This document shows positions 28,648 through 37,299 of a DNA stretch of 64,000 nucleotides, piece by piece (position 1 is the stretch's first letter; each line of letters starts with the position of its first letter). The translations under genes were made by a program, and so were the position numbers. The notes beneath the pieces are model-generated. The model had not been told where the DNA came from. It worked only from the letters and a program-made list of their open reading frames with translations, and made no database searches. Source of the DNA: Clostridia bacterium (GTDB lineage: Bacteria; Bacillota; Clostridia; Oscillospirales; RGIG5554); assembly GCA_017507855.1 (NCBI GenBank), contig JAFWAE010000056.1:34352-98351 (forward strand), read 5' to 3'.

Positions 28648-28800
28648 AAGCTCCGCCTCCTTAAAGGTGAAAAATTTCAAAACACCTTGTTTTTGCAAAA
28701 AGGATATGGTACAATTTGAATGAAAAGAAGTTTCCTTACGTATCCTTGTGGGGGAAGTATATCATATTTCTATTGAAATTGCAAGAAAGGCGGGAGAAGG

Positions 28801-29688
28801 ATGGAATTTTTTTCTTTGGCAGAGCAGGAGCAGATCGCTGTAACTGCCCAAGCAGAGATGAGCCGCCTGACCACTTTCCGCATCGGAGGCCCCTGTCGGT
28901 GGCTGATGGAGCCGGATACGGAAGAAAAGCTGCTTCGCGCGCTGGCCTTGTGCAGGCAGACGAAAACGCCCCACATGCTGTTGGGCAACGGAAGCAACCT
29001 GCTGGTGTCCGATGAGGGCATTGACGGCGCGGTGATCCGCACCTGCCGCCTAAAAAGTATTATCCGAAACGAAAACCTCCTGACGGCCCAATGCGGTGTT
29101 CCGCTGAACGTGCTTTGCCGTTACGCGGCGGAAAACGGCCTTAGTGGGTTGGAATTTGCCTACGGGATCCCCGGTACGGTGGGGGGCGCGGCAGTCATGA
29201 ACGCCGGGGCCTACGGCGGCGAGCTGGCCCAGGTCTGCACGGCTGTAAGGGCGGTGGACTCCTGTGGGACGGTGCACGTCTATCGCGGTGAGGAGCTGGG
29301 CTTCGGCTACCGCCGCAGCGCTTTTGCCGATAAAACCGTGCTCGACATTCAGGTGCAACTGCAACCCGACGAGCCCGGTGCGATCTTTGCCCGTATGGAG
29401 GACTATATGAACCGCCGCAGGGAAAAGCAACCCTTGGAGTGGCCCAGCGCGGGCAGTGTGTTTAAACGGCCTGAGGGCTATTTTGCCGGAGCCTTGATCG
29501 AGCAGGCGGGGCTGAAGGGGTGCTGTGTAGGCGGTGCCTGCGTCAGCGAAAAGCACGCCGGCTTTATCGTCAACAAGGGAGGCGCCACTTGTGGGGACGT
29601 GCGTGCTTTAATAGAGCAGGTGCGCCAAACGGTGCACAAGCAATTCGGTGTGGCGCTGGAGTGCGAGATCCGCTTTTGCGGGAAATAA
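28801..29688 (+). CDS. murB: UDP-N-acetylenolpyruvoylglucosamine reductase
   Basis: Reduces UDP-GlcNAc-enolpyruvate to UDP-MurNAc with NADPH and FAD, an early step of peptidoglycan synthesis. 295 residues; the N-terminal FRIGGPCRWL, the FAD motif LLGNGSNLLVSDEGIDG, the GIPGTVGGAAVMNAGAYGGE block and the catalytic-type SAGSVFKRP are intact. It heads murB-rapZ-whiA-apbE; rapZ follows after 26 bases. A possible promoter (TTGTTT-17-TACAAT) lies near 28686-28714. Confidence 0.95.
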   Translation: MEFFSLAEQEQIAVTAQAEMSRLTTFRIGGPCRWLMEPDTEEKLLRALALCRQTKTPHMLLGNGSNLLVSDEGIDGAVIRTCRLKSIIRNENLLTAQCGVPLNVLCRYAAENGLSGLEFAYGIPGTVGGAAVMNAGAYGGELAQVCTAVRAVDSCGTVHVYRGEELGFGYRRSAFADKTVLDIQVQLQPDEPGAIFARMEDYMNRRREKQPLEWPSAGSVFKRPEGYFAGALIEQAGLKGCCVGGACVSEKHAGFIVNKGGATCGDVRALIEQVRQTVHKQFGVALECEIRFCGK

Positions 29689-29714
29689 AAAAGCAAAGGG
29701 AGCGATACAGTATT

Positions 29715-30572
29715 ATGGAACTGATTCTCATCACAGGAATGTCCGGCTCGGGCAAGAGCTGTGCGACGCATGCGGTGGAGGACCTGGGGTATTATTGTAT
29801 CGATAATATGCCTTCCGCATTGATGCCCCGTTTTGTGGAGATGTGCGCCGAAGCAGGCGGCAATATCCGCAAGGCGGCCTTTGTGGCGGACGTGCGCGGG
29901 GAGAACGATTTTTCGGGCCTTGCCAGGCAGGTGGCCGAGCTTCGCGAGGCGGGGCATCGGGTCAGCGTGCTGTTTTTGGAATGCGACGATGACGTGCTGG
30001 TCAACCGCTACAAGGAAAACCGACGGGTGCATCCCTTACAGCAAAGCGCGGTGTCCGGCTCGGTATCCGAGGCTATTGCGGTGGAGCGCCAGCTGTTGGC
30101 CCCTGTGCGCGAGGTGGCGGATTATCGGGTGGATACGTCTTTGCTTTCCGTCCGTCAATTGCAGGAGCGCATTAAAAACATGTTCGAGGAAGAGGGAAGC
30201 GGCATGGCCGTGACCGTGTATTCCTTCGGCTTTAAGCACGGTATTCCCAGCGATGCCGACCTGGTGCTGGACGTGCGTTGCTTACCCAACCCCTTTTACG
30301 TGGAGGGCCTGCGCGAGCAAACGGGGCTGGACGACGGGGTATACCATTTTGTGATGGCACAGGAGGCCACCAAGGGCCTTTTACCCCATATAGATGGATT
30401 GCTGGATTACACCCTTCCCTTGTATCGGGAGGAGGGGAAGAACCTGCTGGTGCTGGCCATTGGCTGTACGGGCGGGCATCACCGCTCCGTCACTCTGGCG
30501 CAATATTTGGGACAGCGCCTTTCCCAAAAGGGACATCGGGTGAAGATCATTCATAGGGATATTCAAAAATGA
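29715..30572 (+). CDS. rapZ: RNase adapter/nucleotide-binding protein RapZ (YvcJ family)
   Basis: A GTP/ATP-binding protein; in E. coli it guides RNase E to the GlmZ small RNA, and in Bacillota its role is less clear. 285 residues with a Walker A GMSGSGKS at 8-15, the VLDVRCLPNP segment and the C-terminal GCTGGHHRSV motif. The ATG at 29715 is preferred because upstream frame lies inside murB. It overlaps whiA by four bases. The gene yvcK/glmR, which usually stands between rapZ and whiA in Bacillota, is absent here. Confidence 0.95.
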   Translation: MELILITGMSGSGKSCATHAVEDLGYYCIDNMPSALMPRFVEMCAEAGGNIRKAAFVADVRGENDFSGLARQVAELREAGHRVSVLFLECDDDVLVNRYKENRRVHPLQQSAVSGSVSEAIAVERQLLAPVREVADYRVDTSLLSVRQLQERIKNMFEEEGSGMAVTVYSFGFKHGIPSDADLVLDVRCLPNPFYVEGLREQTGLDDGVYHFVMAQEATKGLLPHIDGLLDYTLPLYREEGKNLLVLAIGCTGGHHRSVTLAQYLGQRLSQKGHRVKIIHRDIQK

Positions 30573-31492
30573 GCGAAAAGAAGACGTCTTTTACCCTGCA
30601 GATCAAAAAAGAATTGGCGGGGCAGAGCACGGCAGAGGCTTGTTGCTTGCAATCGGAATGTGCGGGAATGCTTTTGTTTGCCCGCCGTTTTGAGGCCGAG
30701 GGAATGGAATTTTGCTCTGAAAGCGAAGCGGCGGCTCAAAGGCTGCTTAGCTTGCTTCGGCGTTGTTTTGGCATAAAAACGGAAGAAAAGACCGTCAATG
30801 CGGGCAGGCACGTGCTGCACACCGTTGGGCTGCAGGGCGGGGAAAGCCAAAGCGTGTACACGGCTTTGGGGTACGAGCCCGGCCAGGTATCTTTACGGGT
30901 GCTGATGAGCCTGTTTCAATGTGAGCGCTGTGCCGCCTCCTTTTTGCGGGGGGCCTTCTTGGCTTGCGGTGCGGCCGCAGAGCCCGAAAAAGGCTCGCGC
31001 GTAGAATTTGTGACCCGCCGCTCGGGGCTGGCCAGGGATCTCATGTATTTGCTGGAAAGCGAAACGGGCATGGCCGCCAGACTGAGCACCCGTGCAGGCA
31101 AGCAGGTCGTGTACATCAAAAACGGCCAACAGGCGGAAGAATTGCTGGCCTTGATGGGGGCGGGTGTGTCCTCCATGGAATTGATGGGCGGAAAGATCCT
31201 TCGGGGCGTGCGCAACGAGGCCAACCGTATATACAATTGCGATTCTGCCAACACCAAAAAGGTCGTGGGGGCCGCCACCCGCCATCGGGAGGCTATTTTG
31301 TCTATCAAAAAAACAAAGGGCTTGGCCTGGCTGACCCCTGAATTGCGCGAGCTGGCTGTTTTGCGCCTGGAAAATCCCGAGCTTTCCCTGACCCAATTGG
31401 GACAGCTGACCGATCCCCCCATGACAAAATCGGGGGTGGCTCACCGCCTGGCACGGTTGGTGGAGATCGCCGATTCGGTGAAGGGCTTATGA
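30569..31492 (+). CDS. whiA: DNA-binding protein WhiA
   Basis: A 307-residue protein with an N-terminal LAGLIDADG-like (inactive homing endonuclease) domain and a C-terminal helix-turn-helix with the family block RLENPELSLTQLGQL and SGVAHRLARL. In Gram-positives it affects cell division and chromosome segregation. It is translationally coupled to rapZ upstream (ATGA) and to apbE downstream (ATGA). Confidence 0.95.
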   Translation: MSEKKTSFTLQIKKELAGQSTAEACCLQSECAGMLLFARRFEAEGMEFCSESEAAAQRLLSLLRRCFGIKTEEKTVNAGRHVLHTVGLQGGESQSVYTALGYEPGQVSLRVLMSLFQCERCAASFLRGAFLACGAAAEPEKGSRVEFVTRRSGLARDLMYLLESETGMAARLSTRAGKQVVYIKNGQQAEELLALMGAGVSSMELMGGKILRGVRNEANRIYNCDSANTKKVVGAATRHREAILSIKKTKGLAWLTPELRELAVLRLENPELSLTQLGQLTDPPMTKSGVAHRLARLVEIADSVKGL

Positions 31493-32475
31493 GAAGAATG
31501 TTTTGGGGACTGCTTGGAGTCGCGTTGCTTCTGCTGAGCGGCTGTGGCAGAGAACCCTATGAAAAACGAAGCATCCTTTGTATGGATACGTATATGACCC
31601 TGCAGGTGAGGGGAAAGGCGGAGACCGCCCAACTTTGCGTGCAGGAGCTGCGGCGCTTGGAGGGCCTTTGGGACCCTAAGCTGGCGGGCAGTGAAGTGTT
31701 TCGGCTTAACAGCGGGGAAACGGTACGGGTCGACGGACTGACCCTGGAGGCTCTTTCCGCAGCCGCTCAAGTTTCCGAGCAGACTCAAGGAGCGCTGGAT
31801 TTGACAGTGCAGACCCTTTGGCAGCTGTGGGGCTTTGGAACGGAACAGGCACGGGTCCCGGACGAAGAGACCCTGGCTCAAGCCTTGAACAAAGTGGATT
31901 ATCGGCGCATTCAAGTGCAGGATGGGGCCGTTTCTTTGGCAGAGGGAAGTCGATTGACCTTCGGTAGCGTGGCTAAGGGGGCGGCGGCCCTTCACTTGAG
32001 AGGTCTGCTGGAAAAAGCGGGAGTTACCTCGGCCTTGCTGGATCTGGGGGGCAGTGTTTGCGCCGTGGGAGGACGCGAGGACGGAAGTCCTTGGCGCATC
32101 GGTGTGGCAGATCCTCGCACGGAAGGAGCGATGCTGGGGGTATTGCAGGTCAAAGACTTGGCCGTGATCACCTCTTCGGCTTCGCAACGCTATTTTGAAC
32201 AGGATGGGATGCGTTACCACCACATTCTGGATCCGCACACGGGTTTTCCCGCCCAAAGCGGCTTGCTAAGTGTGACCGTAGTGGCGGAAAACGACCTTTT
32301 GGCAGACGCCCTTTCCACCGCTCTTTTTGTAGTGGGAGAGGAGAAAGCGTTACAGCTTTACAGGCAACGGGGAGATTTTGAACTGATCCTGCTGACGCAG
32401 GATGGGCGCTTGACGGTGACCCAAGGCCTGGCAGACTGTTTTCAAAGCAGTCTTCCTCTGATCCAAGCCTCGTAA
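31489..32475 (+). CDS. apbE: FAD:protein FMN transferase (ApbE), lipoprotein
   Basis: Attaches FMN covalently to a threonine of target flavoproteins such as Rnf or Nqr subunits, outside the membrane. 328 residues: a lipobox LLLLSGC puts the acylated Cys at about residue 20. Conserved blocks are the CMDTYMTL start, FGSVAKGAA, LLDLGGSVCAVGG and the HHILDPHTGFPAQSG metal/FAD site. It is coupled to whiA by ATGA, an unusual partner. No Rnf or other obvious target is in the window. Confidence 0.92.
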   Translation: MRRMFWGLLGVALLLLSGCGREPYEKRSILCMDTYMTLQVRGKAETAQLCVQELRRLEGLWDPKLAGSEVFRLNSGETVRVDGLTLEALSAAAQVSEQTQGALDLTVQTLWQLWGFGTEQARVPDEETLAQALNKVDYRRIQVQDGAVSLAEGSRLTFGSVAKGAAALHLRGLLEKAGVTSALLDLGGSVCAVGGREDGSPWRIGVADPRTEGAMLGVLQVKDLAVITSSASQRYFEQDGMRYHHILDPHTGFPAQSGLLSVTVVAENDLLADALSTALFVVGEEKALQLYRQRGDFELILLTQDGRLTVTQGLADCFQSSLPLIQAS

Positions 32476-32481
32476 CAAAGT

Positions 32482-32524
32482 AAAAAAACAGCCTTTCGGA
32501 GGGATCCGAAGGGCTGTTTTTGTT
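32482..32524. terminator. Bidirectional terminator between apbE and the acyl-CoA synthetase gene
   Basis: A 14-base-pair stem (32487-32500 with 32505-32518, loop GGGA, one wobble) flanked by seven A on the left and five T on the right. Confidence 0.9.
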
Positions 32525-34165
32525 TTATTCCTCAATTTCGTTTTGGGCGGCAACCAGGCTGTGACCGCAATATTTTTCTCGCAGGCGGGGCTTTTCGATC
32601 TTGCCCGTGGGATTGCGGGGCACCTCGTCGAAAATAATGCGGCGGGGGCGCTTATAGCGGGGAAGGGCGGCGCAGAATTCGTTGAGCTCCTCCTCGGTGC
32701 AGGTGTAATCCGGCTTGACGGAAACGATGGCGGCGGCGATCTCGCCCAGACGGCGGTCGGGCAGGCCGATAACGGCTACGTCCTTGATAGCGGGATGACT
32801 GCGCAAAAAGTCCTCGATCTGCACGGGATACAGGTTTTCACCGCCGGAAATGATCACGTCTTTTTTGCGGTCCACCAAAAATACGAAGCCGTCTTCATCC
32901 ATACGTGCCATGTCACCGGTGTACAGCCAGCCGTCCTTCAAAGAAGCGGCGGTGGCAACGGGATCGCGGTAATAGCATTTCATTACGCCGGGTCCGCGAA
33001 CGATCAGCTCACCCACGTCACCTTGGGCAACGGCTTGCCCGTGTTCGTCCACAATGGAAAGCTCCCAATTGTGGCCGGCTTTGCCGATGGCGCCTACTTT
33101 GTGGATGTTTTCCATGCCCAAATGCACGCAGCCGGGGCCGATGGATTCGCTTAAGCCGTAGTTGGTGTCGTAATCGTGGTTGGGAAAACGCTGTTTCCAA
33201 CGGTGGATCAAGCTGGGGGGGACGGGTTGTGCACCGATATGCATCAGTCTCCATTGCTCCAGATTCAGGTTTTTGTCATCAATTTCGCCTCGATCCAGCG
33301 CATCCAGAATATCTTGGGCCCACGGCACCAGCAACCACACGATGGTGGCACGCTCGTCGCTGACGGCTTGCAGGATCCATTTGGGCTTGGCGCCCCTTAA
33401 AAGAACAGCCTTGCTGCCGGCGTACAGGGAGCCGAACCAATGCATTTTTGCCCCTGTGTGATACAAGGGGGGAATGCAAAGAAACACGTCGTCACGGGTC
33501 TGCCCGTGGTGATTCTGCTCGGTTTCGGCGGAGGACATCAAGCTGAGGTGATCGTGCAGGATCGCCTTGGGGAAGCCCGTAGTGCCCGAGGAAAAATAAA
33601 TGGCGGCATCGTCTTCGTCAGTCAAAGGGATCATGGGATCTTCGTCACTTTGACCCTTAACCAGTTCATCGTAATCTTCGGCAAAGGTGGGGCAGTCCTC
33701 GCCTACGAAAAGCAGGCGTTGCAGTCCGTGGATGCGATCAAACACGTTTTCCATACGGCCGATAAATTCAGGGCCGAACACCAGCACGTCCGCCTCGGCC
33801 AGCTCCAGGCAGTATTTGATCTCGTCCGCCGCGTAGCGGAAATTCAGGGGAACCGCCAAAGCACCCGCCTTCAGGATGCCGAAATACAGCGGTAACCATT
33901 CCAAACAGTTCATTAACAGAATGGCCACTTTGGAGCCTTTTCCAAATCCGTTTTCCAACAGAAAATGAGCAAATTTATTTGCCTTTCGGTCAAATTCAGA
34001 CCAAGTAAGCTCGCGGCGGCAACGTTCGGTGCGTACAGCCTCTACCAGCTCATAATCGCGCCAGGATACCCCGCGTTTTTCCTGAAGTTCAGGATTGACT
34101 TCTACCAAGCTGACCTCGTTGCCGTACAGTTTGGCATTGCGTGCCAGCAGATCGGTAATGGGCAT
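32525..34165 (-). CDS. Acyl-CoA synthetase, AMP-forming
   Basis: Activates a carboxylic acid to its CoA thioester through an acyl-adenylate. 546 residues of the ANL superfamily with the P-loop-like YFSSGTTGFPKA, TNYGLSES, the hinge GWLYTGDMARMDEDGFVFLVDRKKD, and the C-terminal GKIEKPRLREKY whose Lys is the adenylation lysine. The overall look is of fatty-acid or short/medium-chain acid ligases; the substrate is unknown. The ATG at 34165 starts the protein as MPITDLLARNAKLYG, typical for this group; an AAAGGA site lies about 12 bases upstream. Single gene with its own promoter. Confidence 0.88.
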   Translation of the reverse strand: MPITDLLARNAKLYGNEVSLVEVNPELQEKRGVSWRDYELVEAVRTERCRRELTWSEFDRKANKFAHFLLENGFGKGSKVAILLMNCLEWLPLYFGILKAGALAVPLNFRYAADEIKYCLELAEADVLVFGPEFIGRMENVFDRIHGLQRLLFVGEDCPTFAEDYDELVKGQSDEDPMIPLTDEDDAAIYFSSGTTGFPKAILHDHLSLMSSAETEQNHHGQTRDDVFLCIPPLYHTGAKMHWFGSLYAGSKAVLLRGAKPKWILQAVSDERATIVWLLVPWAQDILDALDRGEIDDKNLNLEQWRLMHIGAQPVPPSLIHRWKQRFPNHDYDTNYGLSESIGPGCVHLGMENIHKVGAIGKAGHNWELSIVDEHGQAVAQGDVGELIVRGPGVMKCYYRDPVATAASLKDGWLYTGDMARMDEDGFVFLVDRKKDVIISGGENLYPVQIEDFLRSHPAIKDVAVIGLPDRRLGEIAAAIVSVKPDYTCTEEELNEFCAALPRYKRPRRIIFDEVPRNPTGKIEKPRLREKYCGHSLVAAQNEIEE

Positions 34166-34224
34166 AATCAAACAACGTCCTTTTTTCGGCGTACCTTGAA
34201 AGGCACGCAAAATAATTCTTCTTA

Positions 34225-34253
34225 TTATACAGCAAAACCTTATGGGAAGCAAG
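34225..34253 (-). promoter_or_regulatory. Promoter of the acyl-CoA synthetase gene
   Basis: Minus strand TTGCTT (34253-34248), 17-base spacer, TATAAT (34230-34225). The leader of about 50 bases contains a short hairpin. Confidence 0.72.
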
Positions 34254-34308
34254 GATTTTCCCGATTTTTTTCGAGAAAGTTTGAAAAATGTTTGCGGGGT
34301 AAAGAAAA

Positions 34309-34347
34309 GTTCGCGTCGGTATCTGCCGAGAGGATACCGACGCGAAC
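34309..34347 (-). terminator. Terminator of the solute-binding lipoprotein operon
   Basis: A perfect 15-base-pair stem (34309-34323 with 34333-34347, 9-base loop), followed on the minus strand by TTTTCTTT. Confidence 0.88.
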
Positions 34348-34378
34348 TTTTAAGAAAGGAGAAGGGTAGGAAAGAAAC

Positions 34379-35776
34379 TTAGTGTCCGATGGCCTCCAGG
34401 GTCTTCAGGTTTTCGGAGGTCATTTCGCCGTAGGCCTCATAGAAAGAAGAAAAGTCCGTAAGGCCCAGGGAGACGTTGATGATCAACTGCTTGGTGGCCA
34501 GGGTCATTTCACCGTTGTATACACCGAAAAAGCTGGAAACGGGTTCGTAAGCAGAGGTGTTGTGGATGAGCTTCAGCATTTCCATGGATTCCTCGTCGCG
34601 CATGTACATCTCGTATTCCTCATACATGAGGGGAAGGATCTCATTGTAGGAACGCTCGCAAAGGTACTGGAGCAGAGCCCCCGTCCATTCCGTCTGCTCA
34701 TTTCCGATGGGGATGACGATGCCCGAATTGAAATGGTCTGAGGAGGAAATAAAGCTTTCCTGATTTGCATGATATTTGGGAATGGGAAGCAGACCGTAGT
34801 CGGAGGTCATCTCCTGCAGGTAAGACTGCTTGACCATGCTGGTATAATTGCAGATAAAGAGAAGCTGGTCGTTGGGGAATAGATCCCACAGGGCGTAGGT
34901 CCATTGCTCGCCTCCGCTGAGGTCGTAAATGGTGCGGTCAAAGGTGAGGATCTGAGCCAGCCTGTCTGCGGCGGTCTTAGCTTCGGGGGTGTTGATGCAT
35001 ATCTCCCAGTTTCCTCTTTCATCGAGTTGGTAGGAGGGAATACCCGCGCTGTACCAAAAGGCGATATCCACATCGTGGCGGGCGCCGCCGTAGCCCCAGC
35101 AATCGTCCACGGTCATCATGTTGTCACCGTTGGTGTCACGGGTGGCTCTGCGGCAGTATTCCGCAAATTTGTCCCATGTCCATTCGTTCCTTTTTACCAG
35201 CTCGTAGGGACTTTCCAGACCCAGGGTTTCACATAGATTTTTATTGAAGACAAGGCAGTAAGTGTACTCAAAGGGAGGATTCATGGCACCTTTGATGGCG
35301 TAAAGCCCTTCACCGAAACGGGCAATGTCGGTATAGCGGCTGTCCCAACACGGGGCGTTCAGATCCAGGGTGGTGATCTTGGAAATGTCCTGGGCGTAGT
35401 TGTTTTTGATAAAGCTTCCCACTTCAAAGGAATAGGTAGGGATGATGTCGGCAAATTTGTCGCCTGCCTGTAAAATGGGCTGGGCACGGTCGAACATGGA
35501 AATGTCGATAAATTCACAGACGATGTCGCAGTGGAACAGCTCCTCCGCATCGGCATAAAGCTGGTAGCGGCTGTCGGCGATGAGACCGGCGCCCGATTCA
35601 AAAACAAAAGACTGATCGCTGTGCATGACCACGAATTCATAGCCGTTCATATTGGGATAGTTCTTGACCTCCGTGGTGGGAGGAAGTGTTTCCTCGGTTT
35701 TGGGGGTAGAGGCCGGGGAGCAGGCAAACAGGCAGAGCAGGGAAAGGGCTGTCAATAGGCAAAGCAATTTTTTCAT
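34379..35776 (-). CDS. ABC-type extracellular solute-binding lipoprotein (family 1, sugar type)
   Basis: A 465-residue lipoprotein with a signal ending in LCLFAC (Cys near 19), followed by a Thr/Pro-rich linker and a two-lobed binding fold. NGYEFVVM and FADIIPTYSFEVG are typical of clostridial carbohydrate-binding proteins. DTNGDNMMTVDD near the middle is an EF-hand-like calcium loop, as seen in related sugar binders. The ATG at 35776 has AAAGGAG upstream. It is transcribed after the lipoprotein gene at 35803-37167. No permease or ATPase genes accompany it, so it must use components encoded elsewhere or act as a sensor. The ligand is unknown. Confidence 0.82.
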   Translation of the reverse strand: MKKLLCLLTALSLLCLFACSPASTPKTEETLPPTTEVKNYPNMNGYEFVVMHSDQSFVFESGAGLIADSRYQLYADAEELFHCDIVCEFIDISMFDRAQPILQAGDKFADIIPTYSFEVGSFIKNNYAQDISKITTLDLNAPCWDSRYTDIARFGEGLYAIKGAMNPPFEYTYCLVFNKNLCETLGLESPYELVKRNEWTWDKFAEYCRRATRDTNGDNMMTVDDCWGYGGARHDVDIAFWYSAGIPSYQLDERGNWEICINTPEAKTAADRLAQILTFDRTIYDLSGGEQWTYALWDLFPNDQLLFICNYTSMVKQSYLQEMTSDYGLLPIPKYHANQESFISSSDHFNSGIVIPIGNEQTEWTGALLQYLCERSYNEILPLMYEEYEMYMRDEESMEMLKLIHNTSAYEPVSSFFGVYNGEMTLATKQLIINVSLGLTDFSSFYEAYGEMTSENLKTLEAIGH

Positions 35777-35802
35777 GGGAATCAGACTCCTTTTAAAAAT
35801 AA

Positions 35803-37167
35803 TCAGCCGCCAAAATGAGAGCGAAGACGGATATACAGGCTGTAAGGGCTTTCGGGCAGGGGAAATTCGGTTTCGGTAGAGTTGATCCATTCAATCTCCT
35901 CCAAGGCCTCCAGAGCCTGCTTGTTGGAGCGGATGGGGGTGTCAAAACGCTTGATGCGAGCTGTGCCGGGAAGCTCGATTTCGAAGGTGCTTCGGTTGTC
36001 CAGGAACAAAAGTACCTGCGTTAACTTTTCGGACGTTTCCGGGGTGGCGTTGAAGGAGGCGTATTCCGCAATGACTTGCTCCGGGGTTGCTTCGGGATCG
36101 TTGCAGAAGCGTCCGAAAGCATAGGCGTTAAGGGCGTGAGACAGGTAACCCATATCGCTGTAATCACCCATGATCCCGTCCACCTTCAGTGCACGCATGT
36201 CTTGGACGTAACGGTGAATATAGCGCACGTTGGACTCTGTGTTAGAGGTGATCAGATCCAAAAAGAAGTAGGGCCAGGCGATGAGCTTGCGGTCCGTGCG
36301 CCCTTCGAAGGAAACCAAATCCTCCGCAGATGGATATTTGGGCATCTTTTTCCAGTCGGGATATTTGGAGGACATGGCTTTCAGCGTTGTGCGCTGATAC
36401 CAATCTTGTCCGGCAAACTGCAGGCCAATATCCGTATCCTTGATCTGCTCGATGACCTCCTGGGTCATACGGTTCATCTCCAGCCAGTATTCGGGCTTGA
36501 AATATAGGTTGGCGAAGTCGGAGGTCTCATATTCCCAATAGGCGATGGCCCAGGTGTTGAGGCAGAAGGAGGCGTGAGGGGCTTCTTCCCGTACGATCTC
36601 CCGCACATCCTTGCCCATTTTGACGAAGGCCTGCGTGCCCTGGCTCCAGCTTTCGTCAGTGATTCCGCCGGGGTCGGCGGCGATGAAAGAAAAACTGTCG
36701 GCCATGCTCCAGGCCTTAACGGTGCGACGGATATGGTCCAGGCGGTCGCGCATCTTTTCCTCATCTGCGGGATCAAACCATACGCCGAAGCCCGTGGGCT
36801 CCTGAGCTGATGAACCGCGCCATTGTTCAATGTTGCTCATCAGGAGGATATCCACCTTGAAGCCGTCCGCCTGAGCCTTGAGGATCTGTTGACGTACGTC
36901 TTCCAGATATGCGTCCAGCACCTCGCCTTCCTTTTGGTACCAGCCCAATTCTGCCAATTGGACGGTGTTGATGCCGCAGGCCTTCCAAAAGCTACCGCGC
37001 AGGCTGTCATAGGTCCATGCGTAGATGCCGATCATTTCCAATGCATCTCCTTTTTTTGTGGATGGGGTTGTATCGGGCTTGGCGGGGGCATTGCAGGAGG
37101 ATCCCAATAAGAGCAGCAAAGCAGCCGCACCCGTAAGTAAACGCTTCCAAACAGGCAAGTGCCTCAT
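35803..37167 (-). CDS. Unknown lipoprotein, possible glycoside-hydrolase-like TIM barrel
   Basis: I cannot place this 454-residue protein in a named family. A signal peptide with LLGSSC lipobox (Cys near 25) makes it a lipoprotein. The body has the rhythm of a beta-alpha barrel: GIYAWTYDSLRG, CGINTVQLAELGWY, VDILLMSNIEQWRG, SFIAADPGGIT, LNTWAIAYWEY and KVDGIMGDYSDMGYLSHALNAYAFGRF, similar to glycoside hydrolases acting on host or plant glycans. It precedes the sugar-binding lipoprotein by 26 bases and is divergent from an AraC regulator, so a carbohydrate role is likely but inferred. Confidence 0.72.
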   Translation of the reverse strand: MRHLPVWKRLLTGAAALLLLLGSSCNAPAKPDTTPSTKKGDALEMIGIYAWTYDSLRGSFWKACGINTVQLAELGWYQKEGEVLDAYLEDVRQQILKAQADGFKVDILLMSNIEQWRGSSAQEPTGFGVWFDPADEEKMRDRLDHIRRTVKAWSMADSFSFIAADPGGITDESWSQGTQAFVKMGKDVREIVREEAPHASFCLNTWAIAYWEYETSDFANLYFKPEYWLEMNRMTQEVIEQIKDTDIGLQFAGQDWYQRTTLKAMSSKYPDWKKMPKYPSAEDLVSFEGRTDRKLIAWPYFFLDLITSNTESNVRYIHRYVQDMRALKVDGIMGDYSDMGYLSHALNAYAFGRFCNDPEATPEQVIAEYASFNATPETSEKLTQVLLFLDNRSTFEIELPGTARIKRFDTPIRSNKQALEALEEIEWINSTETEFPLPESPYSLYIRLRSHFGG

Positions 37168-37186
37168 CCTTTCCGAAAAAGAATTC

Positions 37187-37240
37187 TTGACTTTTTTGGA
37201 GTTTGTGTTACAATTTTATATAAAACAGGGTGAAAGTCAA
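37187..37240. promoter_or_regulatory. Overlapping divergent promoters of the AraC gene and the lipoprotein operon
   Basis: Plus strand: TTGACT (37187-37192), 16-base spacer, TACAAT (37209-37214). Minus strand: TTGACT (37240-37235), 16-base spacer, TAAAAT (37218-37213). The two are mirror images about 37213.5, and their -10 boxes overlap, so one polymerase should exclude the other. Confidence 0.72.
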
Positions 37241-37299
37241 GGATAAAACAAGTAAAATTAGCATAAAACAAGACTTATTTTTTGAAAGAGGAGGGAAAT

